Below, piece by piece: positions 9,011 through 17,577 of a stretch of DNA of 64,000 nt. The DNA is taken from NCBI GenBank assembly GCA_045047085.1, contig JASFYT010000004.1:102361-166360 (forward strand), written 5' to 3'. Source of the DNA: GCA-2401155 sp045047085. Its GTDB lineage: Bacteria > Pseudomonadota > Alphaproteobacteria > Rhizobiales > Rhizobiaceae. Both the position numbers and the translations under genes were made by a program. The notes below the pieces were generated by a model. That model was not told the DNA's origin. It did no database searches and worked only from the letters and a program-made list of their open reading frames with translations. How positions within the stretch are numbered: the first letter of the stretch is position 1; each line of letters starts with the position of its first letter.

Positions 9011-9087
9011 CGGGATTAGCTGAAGAAAATCATTTTCTGTTGCGCGCTTCATGTCCGCCAACCGGCTTCTCCTTTTCAGGAAGCGCT

Positions 9088-10749
9088 TTATCGCTTTACA
9101 ACTACTCCAGCTTTTTCCCGGTCCCATGTCTTATCGGTTTGACCGGTTTCCCGAAGTTTGAACTTTTGAATTTTCCCGCTCTCGGTGCGCGGCATGTCTG
9201 CGACAAATTCAATGAATCTTGGTACACTGAAATATGACATCCGGGTTTCACAGAAGCGGATCAATTCCTCTTCCGATAGGCTCTCGCCATCCTTAAGTAC
9301 GATGACTGTCATCACCTCGTCTTCGCCAAGTTCAGAATCCACCGCAAATACCGCCGCAACGCTGACAGACGGATGAGAGGCCAAAACCTGTTCCACCTCA
9401 AACGAAGAAATGTTTTCTCCGCGCCGGCGGATTGAATCCTTTGTCCGGTCGATGAATTTGAAATAGCCATCTGCATCGCGCACTACTCGGTCACCGGTAT
9501 GGAGCCAGTGATTGCGCCATGTGGCGATGGTCTGGTCCTGCATGTTGAAATATCCGCTGGCCATCGAATAGGGTTCGTCGGCGCGAAGCAACAGTTCGCC
9601 TGCTGTGCCGTCAGGAACCGATTGATCATGTTCGTCAGCAACCCGTGCCTCGAAGCCTTTTTTGACAACGCCCATCGTATCGCCGCGATAAGTATGAGCG
9701 TCCGTACCAATGACTGCGTTGCTTTCTGTAGCGCCATACCCGTCAAAAAGAACGATGGCACAGCGATCCATAAACTCGTCATGGAAATTCCACGGAACCC
9801 CGGGAGCAAGCGAGGCTCTCACGTTATGAGCGGATTCATTTGGCACGACATCCTTGGATAAAAGCATCGGCACCATCGCGCCCAGTAGATAGGTGATGGT
9901 CGCTTTGCTCTCCACCAGGTCGTCCCAAAATTTGGATACCGAGAACCGCTTTCCGACAATTTGTGTTGCGCCATATAGCAGTGCCTGGAAAAAGCAACCC
10001 AATGCATTTACATGGAATAGAGGTAACGTGGTGTGTAGTATATCATTTTCACAAACTCCAATTTGCCGGGCGGTATAAACGGCCCACCAATAAAATTGCG
10101 CATGGGGACATAACACCCCTTTTGATAATCCGGTTGTGCCGGATGTATAAAGAATGGCAACCGGATCACCCGGCCCAAGCTCGGCAGGCGCTACCACTTC
10201 GCCGGTTGCAGGCAAGGGCTTGATTGAAATTTCTGTAGTCTGAGAACCCTCATATTCACCGATCACAAATATCTCGGTCAACGGCAGTTTGGCAAGGTCA
10301 AGGGTGTCCAGCACCGGCAAAAATTTATCTTCGAGACAACATAATTTTGCACCAGAATTTTCGATGATATGTTGTAATTGAAAGCCACGCGATGCTGTGT
10401 TGATTGGTACAGCGATAGCACCGAGCCAAGCGCATCCTAAAAATATTTTGATGAATTCAAGGCGGTTGCTGCAGAAGATTACAACCCTATCACCCTTTCC
10501 AATTCCCGCACCTTCAAAAACTCCAGCCCATAAGGCCGCCTCTATGCAGGCGCCGGAGAATGAAAGAGTTTCACCATCACAGTTGAATAACTCCTTATCG
10601 CCATAACGCTCGGCTTGACGTTGGAGAATAACAGGCACATTGCGGTCCTCGAGCGGAAAATTCTGCATAATCTTTTCCGTTAGAGTCGCAGTAATCTTTG
10701 CAGCTTCATTAATGCGTACCCAGCTGTCATCAAGTCTGTTCGTGCTCAT
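9088..10749 (-). CDS. AMP-forming acyl-CoA synthetase (CoA ligase)
   Basis: This is a full-length member of the ANL superfamily, about 553 residues from the ATG at 10749; an upstream in-frame ATG at 10794 is possible. Such enzymes activate a carboxylic acid as an acyl-adenylate and then as a CoA thioester. Seen in order are the P-loop YTSGTTGLSKGV (about residue 201-212), DGYGATESN, the GDRVV...DGYFKFIDRTKDSIRRRGENIS hinge and the catalytic lysine in ESGKIQKFKLRE. The closest general type I recognise is the crotonobetaine/fatty-acid ligase group. Its place next to the Rieske cluster suggests it activates a catabolic intermediate. A CGAGCG-AAC-CGCTCG inverted repeat (10761-10775) lies just before the chosen start, and a MarR-type motif is further upstream. 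Confidence 0.9.
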   Translation of the reverse strand: MSTNRLDDSWVRINEAAKITATLTEKIMQNFPLEDRNVPVILQRQAERYGDKELFNCDGETLSFSGACIEAALWAGVFEGAGIGKGDRVVIFCSNRLEFIKIFLGCAWLGAIAVPINTASRGFQLQHIIENSGAKLCCLEDKFLPVLDTLDLAKLPLTEIFVIGEYEGSQTTEISIKPLPATGEVVAPAELGPGDPVAILYTSGTTGLSKGVLCPHAQFYWWAVYTARQIGVCENDILHTTLPLFHVNALGCFFQALLYGATQIVGKRFSVSKFWDDLVESKATITYLLGAMVPMLLSKDVVPNESAHNVRASLAPGVPWNFHDEFMDRCAIVLFDGYGATESNAVIGTDAHTYRGDTMGVVKKGFEARVADEHDQSVPDGTAGELLLRADEPYSMASGYFNMQDQTIATWRNHWLHTGDRVVRDADGYFKFIDRTKDSIRRRGENISSFEVEQVLASHPSVSVAAVFAVDSELGEDEVMTVIVLKDGESLSEEELIRFCETRMSYFSVPRFIEFVADMPRTESGKIQKFKLRETGQTDKTWDREKAGVVVKR

Positions 10750-10877
10750 AAAATTACTTTCGAGCGAACCGCTCGCTCCTCCAGTTAAATGCAATCAGTT
10801 CCATATTATCGAAAATATTCACATCGGTGCAATGTTTTCGATAGCGGGCTATCCCAAATGGGATGTTTTTGATACAA

Positions 10878-10891
10878 CATGAATATGCATA
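10878..10891 (+). promoter_or_regulatory. MarR-type operator-like motif
   Basis: CATGAATATGCATA lies between the divergent CoA-ligase and racemase-family genes. It agrees at 11 of 14 positions with the inverted repeat at 12275-12288 and shares ATGAATATGCA with the reverse strand of 28242-28255. I infer a common operator for one of the cluster's MarR proteins. Confidence 0.45.
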
Positions 10892-10942
10892 TATCGTACA
10901 AGAACAACAAAACGAATTCAATACAACTGAGGATATTTAGTC

Positions 10943-11716
10943 ATGAAAATTTGGTATCAAAGCTATGTCGATTATGAGAACGGCAAGACCTATTGAGATA
11001 TGCTTGCCAAGCATCTGGATGAAGTGATTTCGCCAAGTACGACCTATGACATAAGGGGCATTACGCCATTTGATTCCTACCCGCATCCGATTGTTGAAAT
11101 GCGATGCGCTCGCGAAATGATCTGCAATGCCATTCAGGCGGAACGCGAAGGTTACGATGCTTTTGTGGTTAGTCATTTTCAGGATGCAGGACTTTATGAG
11201 GCTCGCTCAGCAGTGGATATTCCAGTCATCGCTCTTGGCGAAGCCACCATGCTTTACTGCTGTCAGTTAGGGTAGCGGCTTGGTATTGTGACGATTAATC
11301 CTCGCTTTATTCCGTGGTTTCACCATCACATCGGCAAATATGGTTTGAAGGAACGGGTAACCGGCGTGCATGCCATGAGTTTTGAGCCGGGACAAATTCT
11401 GGAGGCATATGAATCACCTGAGAAGACGGAGGAAGTTCGGTTGCTGTTTGAAGAACAGAGCAAACCGTTGGTCGCTTCCGGTATCGATGTACTAATCCCT
11501 GGGGGCAGCATTCCAATGCTGTTGTTTTCCAAAATTCATAACCACACCAATGATGATGCACCTGTCATAAATGGTATTCCAATTGTAATAAAAATGGCCG
11601 AGATGGCAGTTACCCTCAAGCGACTGACGGGACAAGGGGAGAGCAGGGTTTCCGATTATACCAAAGCTCCGCCGGAAGTGTTGGAAGAGTTCATGACTCA
11701 TCCCAAAGGGCTCTAA
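10943..11716 (+). pseudogene. Asp/Glu/hydantoin racemase family gene with two internal stops
   Basis: One continuous frame of 258 codons encodes an aspartate/glutamate/hydantoin racemase-family protein. It is interrupted by TGA at 10994-10996 and TAG at 11273-11275. The parts read MKIWYQSYVDYENGKTY, then DMLAKHLDE to LGEATMLYCCQLG, then RLGIVTINPRF to MTHPKGL. The family uses two active-site cysteines. CCQ occurs just before the second stop, but the second expected cysteine is not obvious in the C-terminal third. There is no frameshift, only nonsense changes, so substitution decay is the simplest reading. The gene starts divergently from the CoA ligase behind a MarR-type motif, so it was once part of the cluster. 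Confidence 0.8.
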
Positions 11717-11734
11717 TCGGGCCGGTGTCTCGTA

Positions 11735-12211
11735 CTATTTTATATTGTTATTGTTGAGATGCTCCAACAACACGGTTAATACAGGTTTGATGCGCTCAGC
11801 GTCGGTATCTGCCAAGGACTGCAATAGACCGAATTCATGTTCACGCGCTTCGACCACTAATTTCGTGGCAAGTTCGCGTCCATGATCTGTCAGGAATATC
11901 CGTTTCCGACGACCATCGTCGGCGTCGAATTTTCTAATGACCAGTCCGCGCTTATCCATTTGATCAATGATGTGGGTTAGGCGAGATTGCTCCACCAAGG
12001 CCATATCAGCGAGGCGTGTAACCATGGCACCGTCCTTATCTATCAGGCTTGCCAATACGCGCCATTCGGGAACCCGTAAGCCACTCTGGCGAACTCGAGT
12101 ATGAAATTGCTCGCTGGCTTTTCTCGATGCCGCTGCCAAAAGATACAATAGATAGGAATCAACGAAAGTCTCATTTTCGGGTTCGTCAGTCTTTGATGAC
12201 TTTTCTAGCAT
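11735..12211 (-). CDS. MarR family transcriptional regulator
   Basis: About 158 residues from the ATG at 12211, which has GGAG 10 nt upstream; a TTG at 12253 is an alternative. It has the winged-helix MarR layout: dimer helices, the recognition region ADMALVEQSRLTHIIDQMDKRGLV and the wing with DADDGRRKRIFLTDHGRE. MarR proteins usually repress catabolic operons and are released by a phenolic or aromatic-acid ligand. It is divergent from the Rieske reductase gene, and an inverted repeat in the 94-bp gap overlaps the likely promoter. It is therefore the probable local regulator of the oxygenase operon. IAA-degradation loci in other bacteria also use MarR regulators, from memory. Confidence 0.9.
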   Translation of the reverse strand: MLEKSSKTDEPENETFVDSYLLYLLAAASRKASEQFHTRVRQSGLRVPEWRVLASLIDKDGAMVTRLADMALVEQSRLTHIIDQMDKRGLVIRKFDADDGRRKRIFLTDHGRELATKLVVEAREHEFGLLQSLADTDAERIKPVLTVLLEHLNNNNIK

Positions 12212-12263
12212 GTCCGGATTACTCCAATTATTATTAAAATGTTTATCTACCAATAAGCAACGC

Positions 12264-12292
12264 TTGACAAGTTATATGAATTTTCATACATT
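12264..12292 (+). promoter_or_regulatory. Promoter with embedded MarR operator
   Basis: TTGACA (12264-12269) and TACATT (12287-12292) are 17 bp apart, a good sigma-70 type promoter reading into the Rieske reductase gene 14 bp further on. The spacer contains the inverted repeat TATGAA-TT-TTCATA (12275-12288), which would block RNA polymerase when bound. Related motifs occur at 10878-10891 and 28242-28255. Confidence 0.6.
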
Positions 12293-12305
12293 TTTTAAGT
12301 GTTAA

Positions 12306-13265
12306 ATGGATTCCAATATGAGCATCGATCTTATTGTAAAAAATGTCTCGCAAGTAACTGAGCGAATTCGCCTGATCGAGTTTTCCGATGCCGTGAATTC
12401 ACCATTGCCATCTTATTCCGCAGGCGCACATGTGGATTTTGACCTCAATGAATTGGGGAATCGCTCTTATTCCCTGATCGACTGGACGCACCCCGATGAA
12501 AAGTCCACAACTTATACAGTTGCGGTTCAGCGGGAAGAGGACGGACTTGGCGGCTCCATGAAAATGCATGAACTTGCTGTTGGGCAGAATTTATCATGTT
12601 CTGATCCATCCAATGATTTCGAACTGGTTGATATTGATGCACCTTCTTTGTTGCTGGCTGGAGGAATTGGCATCACGCCGATTATTTCCATGATGACCCA
12701 TTTGAACGGTCAAGGATGCCTCTATAAGGGGCATTATACCGGACGTAGTCAAAACCTAATGGCTTTCCTGCCGCAACTTAAAGATAGATTTAGCGAAAAC
12801 ATTGAACTGTATTTTGATGATCAAAAGCCTCTAGATTTACGGGCTCTGTTTGCGGATATCGATCCGGCAACTCAGTGTTATTTGTGCGGTCCTAAGGGAA
12901 TGATCGAAGCTGCAAAATCCGCTGCCATTTCAAATGGTGTGCCCGATAAGAACATTCATTTTGAATTGTTTGCAGCCCCCGAAGCGCAGAGCGATGATCA
13001 GCCCTTTGAGGTTGAGCTCAGCAGCACCGGCCAAGTTTACACTATTCCCGTTGGCCAGACGATTATCGAGGTTTTGGAAAATGCCGACGTTGACATGATG
13101 TATGACTGCCAACGCGGTGATTGCGGAATCTGTCAGACCGATGTGATCAGCGGCACGCCAGATCATCGGGACGTGGTATTATCAAAAGACGAACGGGCAG
13201 CCGGAAACGTAATGCAAATTTGCGTTAGCCGAGCGAAATCCGCACGTCTGGTGCTGGATATTTAG
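12306..13265 (+). CDS. Rieske oxygenase reductase (vanillate demethylase-type, FMN/NAD/[2Fe-2S])
   Basis: A 319-residue class IA (phthalate dioxygenase reductase-type) flavoprotein that passes electrons from NAD(P)H to a Rieske oxygenase. Domain order is flavin-binding (RSYS at residues 53-56), pyridine-nucleotide binding (GGIGITP near 119-125) and a C-terminal plant-type [2Fe-2S] domain with C268, C273, C276 and C306. No separate ferredoxin is then needed. An in-frame ATG four codons in (12318) is an alternative start. The alpha-subunit gene follows after 11 bp, so this is the first gene of an operon that reaches at least the SDR gene ending at 19084. Confidence 0.93.
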   Translation: MDSNMSIDLIVKNVSQVTERIRLIEFSDAVNSPLPSYSAGAHVDFDLNELGNRSYSLIDWTHPDEKSTTYTVAVQREEDGLGGSMKMHELAVGQNLSCSDPSNDFELVDIDAPSLLLAGGIGITPIISMMTHLNGQGCLYKGHYTGRSQNLMAFLPQLKDRFSENIELYFDDQKPLDLRALFADIDPATQCYLCGPKGMIEAAKSAAISNGVPDKNIHFELFAAPEAQSDDQPFEVELSSTGQVYTIPVGQTIIEVLENADVDMMYDCQRGDCGICQTDVISGTPDHRDVVLSKDERAAGNVMQICVSRAKSARLVLDI

Positions 13266-13276
13266 AGGGAGGAAGA

Positions 13277-14617
13277 ATGATGCAAGGACACAAGCTTACC
13301 GCCGAAGATATTTCGAATATGGTAGAAGGCTACCAGGTGCACCGCGATGTTTATACCAGCGAGGAAGTGTACCGGCTCGAAATGCGCCATTTGTTTTCCA
13401 ATGTCTGGGTTTTTGTTGGACACGAAAGCCAAACCACGAAAAAAGGCGACTATTTCACTACCCAAATCGGCGACCAACCCGTTATTCAAGTGCACCATTC
13501 TGATGGTGAAATTCATGTTCTGCACAATCGATGCCCTCATAAGGGGACAAAAATTGCCATTGACCGTCAAGGCAATACAGGCAAATTTTTCCGATGTCCC
13601 TATCATGCCTGGTCGTTCAAAACCGATGGTTGCCTTTTGGCAATTCCGTTGAAGAAGGGCTATGTGGACACTGGGCTTGATCAAACTGAAAATGTTAAAG
13701 GCATTAAGCCGGTTGGTGCGGTTCGCAACTATCGGGGTTTTATTTTTGCGCGACTGGCGAAACAGGGCATAGAATTCGACGAGTTCTTTGGCGACAGCCT
13801 GTCTTCAATCGATAATATGGTAGACCGATCACCTGCAGGAAGGTTGGAAGTTGCAGGCCCGCCGCTTCGCTATATGCACCAGTGCAACTGGAAAATGCTG
13901 GTGGAGAACCAGACCGATACATGCCACCCAATGGTGGCCCATGAAAGCAGTGCCGGGACGGCTGTAAAGATTTGGGAAAAGATGGGGAAACCGGAACCAA
14001 CGCCACCGGCTATGCAGATTATTGCACCTTTTATGTCACCTTATGAGTTTTTTGAAGATATGGGCATTCGTACCTGGCCCAATGGGCACGGGCATACGGG
14101 TGTGCACCACTCAATTCATTCTGACTACGAGCAAATTCCCGGTTATTTCGAAGCTATGGTTGAGGCATATGGCGAGGAGAAAACCAAAGCAACATTGGAT
14201 GAAAATCGCCATAACACGATTTATTTCCCCAATATTATGGTCAAGGCCCCTGTTCAGCAATTGCGTAACTTCATCCCGCTTGGTGCCGGTAAGACCTTGG
14301 TGGAGAGTTATGTATTTAGACTGGTAGACGCCCCTGATGAACTCGTTGCCCGCTCTGCGATGTACAATCGTATGATCAACGCGCCGACATCGATCGTCGG
14401 TCATGACGATCTTGAAATGTATGAACGGGCGCAGGAAGGGCTGATGTCTAATGGTCTGGAATGGGTAAATATCCAACGGCTATATGAGAACAATGAAGAC
14501 TTTGACCAAGAGGTGGTGGAAAATGGCACCACGGAGCGCCAAATGCGCAATCAGTTTAATGCCTGGGTAAAATTCATGGTCTGCTCCATGCCACAGACCG
14601 ACGAGGTGTCCCAATGA
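13277..14617 (+). CDS. Aromatic-ring-hydroxylating dioxygenase, alpha subunit
   Basis: A 446-residue terminal oxygenase large subunit. The Rieske [2Fe-2S] motif is C86-P-H88 ... C107-P-Y-H110. The catalytic domain has E210-N-x-x-D214-x-x-H217-x4-H222, with H217 and H222 as likely iron ligands and D214 as the electron bridge; D377 or D378 (VGHDDLEMYERAQEGL) would be the third ligand. Family members insert one or two oxygen atoms into aromatic rings. The gene has a strong GAGGGAGGAAGA ribosome site and overlaps the beta-subunit gene by 4 bp. With isatin-hydrolase-like genes downstream, I infer an indole-acetate-like substrate, as in iad-type loci of other bacteria. The substrate cannot be read from sequence alone. 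Confidence 0.93.
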   Translation: MMQGHKLTAEDISNMVEGYQVHRDVYTSEEVYRLEMRHLFSNVWVFVGHESQTTKKGDYFTTQIGDQPVIQVHHSDGEIHVLHNRCPHKGTKIAIDRQGNTGKFFRCPYHAWSFKTDGCLLAIPLKKGYVDTGLDQTENVKGIKPVGAVRNYRGFIFARLAKQGIEFDEFFGDSLSSIDNMVDRSPAGRLEVAGPPLRYMHQCNWKMLVENQTDTCHPMVAHESSAGTAVKIWEKMGKPEPTPPAMQIIAPFMSPYEFFEDMGIRTWPNGHGHTGVHHSIHSDYEQIPGYFEAMVEAYGEEKTKATLDENRHNTIYFPNIMVKAPVQQLRNFIPLGAGKTLVESYVFRLVDAPDELVARSAMYNRMINAPTSIVGHDDLEMYERAQEGLMSNGLEWVNIQRLYENNEDFDQEVVENGTTERQMRNQFNAWVKFMVCSMPQTDEVSQ

Positions 14618-15096
14618 GTAAAATCAGCAGGGATGATTTGATCGATTTCCTCTATGAGGAAGTACGGATGCTAGACGAAGGACGCTATGATGAATGGCTG
14701 GCCCTTTGGCTTCCTGATGGACACTACTGGATGCCGCTTGAGTATAAACAAACCGACCCCAATCTGGTGACCTCATATCTCTACGAAGATCTTTTTATGC
14801 TGAATTTGCGCATAGAACGATTGAACGGGGAACGGACCTTCAGCCAGAAGCCCAAGACCCGGTGTCACCATGTTATCCAGCGTCCATTTATCGATAGTAT
14901 GAACAATCAAAAGGGCGAATACATAACAAACACATCCATGCACTATGTCGAAACGCGCCTTGATGAACAGATTTTACTAGCCTTTACAGCGACTCACGAG
15001 CTGAAACTGGTCGATGGTGAAATCAAAATCGCCAATAAGCGGGTTGATCTGCTAAATTGCGATGCGGCCTTCGGCAACATACAGTTATTGCCATGA
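14614..15096 (+). CDS. Aromatic-ring-hydroxylating dioxygenase, beta subunit
   Basis: A 160-residue small subunit of the SnoaL-like (NTF2) fold that builds the alpha3-beta3 oxygenase. Typical features are the N-terminal FLYEEVRMLDEGRYDEWLALW block, the WMPLEYKQ segment and RCHHVIQRP in the middle. It has no catalytic residues of its own. Its ATG overlaps the alpha-subunit stop (ATGA), so translation is coupled for stoichiometric assembly. The stop lies 58 bp before the thiolase-fold gene. Confidence 0.92.
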   Translation: MSKISRDDLIDFLYEEVRMLDEGRYDEWLALWLPDGHYWMPLEYKQTDPNLVTSYLYEDLFMLNLRIERLNGERTFSQKPKTRCHHVIQRPFIDSMNNQKGEYITNTSMHYVETRLDEQILLAFTATHELKLVDGEIKIANKRVDLLNCDAAFGNIQLLP

Positions 15097-15154
15097 TGAT
15101 ACTTTCGATTTCCCACATTTTGTTTGTGCTAAATTCTTTAACTGGAATACTATA

Positions 15155-16324
15155 ATGGGCCGCAGACAAGCCTATGATGGAGTGGCTCTGGTCGCACCAT
15201 TTTCCACGCCTTATCAGCGTTACTCTACCGATACCGCCCATTGGTGGATCGCCGGAGCGCTGCGCGGCACCCTTGGTACTGCCGGATTGAAGCCAAGCGA
15301 AATTGACGGATTTTGTGTTTCCAGTTTTTCACTGGCACCCGATTCAGCCGTTGGTCTTACCCAACATTTGGGTCTATGTCTGCGCTGGCTTGATCATATC
15401 CCGATGGGGGGTGCAAGCGGCATTGTTGCCTTGCGCAGAGCGGCACGGGCCATTCAAAGTGGAGACGCGAATATCGTTGCTTGCGTTGCCGGTGACACCA
15501 ATCACATCGACAGTTTCAGAAGTTTGCTATCCAGTTTTTCGCGCTCTGCATCAGATGCTTCTTACCCTTATGGTTATGGCGGCCCGAACGCAAATTTTGC
15601 CCTGCTGACGGATCGCTACATGCAGGAATACGGCGCTACCCGCGAAGACTTCGGACGAATCTGTGTTGCACAGCGAAGCAATGCGCTGAAATATCCGGGC
15701 GCGATGATGAAAAAACCACTGACACTGGAGCAATACATCAATGCGCGACCAATTTCAGAGCCGATTGCGCTGTTTGATTGCGTGATGCCTTGCGCCGGAT
15801 CGGAAGCATTTTTGGTGATGTCCATTGAAGAAGCGGTAGAACGCAATCTTCCTTATGCAGAAATTGGCGGCACGATTGAACGTCATAATGCCCACGCAGA
15901 CGACCCAATCCAGCTGCGCGGAGGCTGGACTTTGGACATTAACGAGCTTTATGAAATGGCTGATTGCGACGCTAAGAAAATTGATCTTCTGCAAACCTAT
16001 GATGACTATCCGGTGATATGCATGATGCAGATTGAAGATCTCGGGTTTTGCCCCAAAGGATCGGCTGTAGAATTCGTTCGGTCCCACGATCTGACCATTG
16101 AAGGCGACTTCCCGCATAACACTTCTGGCGGCCAATTATCGGCTGGTCAGGCAGGAGCGGCCGGTGGATTTTTGGGATTAGTTGAAGCAATCAGACAGGT
16201 GAGCAACACCGCTGGGCCAACTCAGGTGAAAGACGCCAATCACGCAATGGTCGCGGGATTTGGTATGATCAACTATGACCGCGGCGTTTGTTCAGGCGCA
16301 GCAATTATTAGGAGCGGCTCATGA
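15155..16324 (+). CDS. Thiolase-fold lipid-transfer-like protein, probable retro-aldolase (Ltp2-like)
   Basis: About 389 residues from the ATG at 15155, where homology begins; the frame is open further upstream. It has the SCP2/lipid-transfer-protein thiolase fold but not the thiolase nucleophile: the usual Cys position reads IPMGGASG (residues 83-89). The catalytic GHP histidine is also gone, since the block reads GGQLSAGQAG (325-334). The conserved YDDYPV segment (282-287) is kept. In actinobacterial steroid degradation, Ltp2-type proteins of this kind pair with a DUF35 protein and perform retro-aldol cleavage of beta-hydroxyacyl-CoA. The next gene encodes a DUF35 domain, with a 4-bp overlap. 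I therefore infer an aldolase and not a thiolase; here it could release isatin and acetyl-CoA. Confidence 0.8.
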   Translation: MGRRQAYDGVALVAPFSTPYQRYSTDTAHWWIAGALRGTLGTAGLKPSEIDGFCVSSFSLAPDSAVGLTQHLGLCLRWLDHIPMGGASGIVALRRAARAIQSGDANIVACVAGDTNHIDSFRSLLSSFSRSASDASYPYGYGGPNANFALLTDRYMQEYGATREDFGRICVAQRSNALKYPGAMMKKPLTLEQYINARPISEPIALFDCVMPCAGSEAFLVMSIEEAVERNLPYAEIGGTIERHNAHADDPIQLRGGWTLDINELYEMADCDAKKIDLLQTYDDYPVICMMQIEDLGFCPKGSAVEFVRSHDLTIEGDFPHNTSGGQLSAGQAGAAGGFLGLVEAIRQVSNTAGPTQVKDANHAMVAGFGMINYDRGVCSGAAIIRSGS

Positions 16325-17577
16325 CCACGCCCCTCACGCCACCACCAAAGAAGAACCCACAAAAGAAAACGGTTTCACCAACGCGCCCTGCGGAAGCACG
16401 CAGTCGTGCCGCAATGGGATTGAGTGCAGCAGCTGCCGAAGGACGGTTTGCCCTGCAGCGTTGCGCCGAATGTGACACCATCCAATACCCGCCACGCGAT
16501 GTTTGCTCAGCGTGTTTGTCTCCCCAACTCTCCTGGCAAGACATTTCGCCAGAAGGAGAAATTTTGGCTGAGACAACGATCCACGCTGTTTCAAAACTCT
16601 ATTTTCGCGAACGCGTTCCGTGGCGCGTCGGCACTGTGCAACTGGATGCTGGGCCGGTGGTCATTTGTCATTTGCACGGCGATTGCCAACGTAATTCTCG
16701 CGTCACGCTGATTAACCGTCTGGACCGTTCCGGTCAGGGCGTGCTGATGGCCCTGCCAAAAGAAGGAAGTCTCAACATGGAAGATGACCCGCAACTTCGC
16801 GCCATGACTAGCGATCCTAAACATCGTCGGATTTTGATTACCGATGCCCGCAATACCAACACTCCGGATCTGGCAAAAGCTTTGCTGGATGCAGGTGCCG
16901 CGACCGTGTTTGTTGGCGAAGCCGAAGGCTGGCGACCCAATCCAATACGTAACGAATTGAGCAAGATGGCGAATGTTCATATCTTTCCGCTGGATGTCAC
17001 CGACACATCTTCAGTGCAGGCACTCGCCGCAGAAATTGGTGGTAAGACTGATATCATGATCAATAATGCCAGCTTCATCAGGCCGGGCGGCGTTATTGCC
17101 CGCGGCGATACGGGATTTGCCCGTGATGAGATTGAGGTGAATTATCTCGGACTAATGCGTCTTGCTCAGGCCTTTGGGCCGGGCATGTGCTCGCGCACCG
17201 CAGACGGCGTAAATTCCGCTGTGGCGTGGGTCAATATTTTTTCGGTCCATGCACTTTCAAACGATCCGGCGTTTGGGTGTTTTTCAGCGTCAAACGCTGC
17301 CGCCAGATCATTGAGCCAAAACATGCGTGCCGATTTCAGAGCGTCTGGCCTGCGAGTTATGAACGTCTATACCGGGCCCACGGATGATGAGTGGCACCAA
17401 TTGGTTCCACCTCCTAAAGTGGCCCCGAATGCGTTGGCGCGAAGCGTAGTACAGGGTTTAAAAGAGGGCCTCGAAGAGACCTATTGCGGCGATGTGGCTA
17501 AGGATCTTTATCAAAGGTTCCGGGATAATCCGAATGTTCTTGAGCGCGAATTGACCCAGGGCGGAGATGGACCATGA
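16321..17577 (+). CDS. DUF35 (Zn-ribbon/OB-fold) protein fused to a degenerate SDR domain
   Basis: A 418-residue fusion. After a proline/lysine-rich N-terminus, residues ~40-150 form a DUF35 domain with zinc ribbon C48-x2-C51 ... C62-x2-C65 followed by an OB-fold. Residues ~165-410 are a short-chain dehydrogenase fold. NNAS (248-251) and VNIFS (304-308) are recognisable, but the glycine-rich nucleotide motif is lost (ITDARNTNTP) and the YxxxK catalytic pair is replaced by F321 and N325 (CFSASNAAARSL). The SDR half therefore looks like a non-enzymatic scaffold. DUF35 proteins act as partners of thiolase-fold aldolases, and this gene overlaps the thiolase-fold gene. Its stop overlaps the cyclase start. 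I do not know this fusion from elsewhere. Confidence 0.85.
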   Translation: MTTPLTPPPKKNPQKKTVSPTRPAEARSRAAMGLSAAAAEGRFALQRCAECDTIQYPPRDVCSACLSPQLSWQDISPEGEILAETTIHAVSKLYFRERVPWRVGTVQLDAGPVVICHLHGDCQRNSRVTLINRLDRSGQGVLMALPKEGSLNMEDDPQLRAMTSDPKHRRILITDARNTNTPDLAKALLDAGAATVFVGEAEGWRPNPIRNELSKMANVHIFPLDVTDTSSVQALAAEIGGKTDIMINNASFIRPGGVIARGDTGFARDEIEVNYLGLMRLAQAFGPGMCSRTADGVNSAVAWVNIFSVHALSNDPAFGCFSASNAAARSLSQNMRADFRASGLRVMNVYTGPTDDEWHQLVPPPKVAPNALARSVVQGLKEGLEETYCGDVAKDLYQRFRDNPNVLERELTQGGDGP

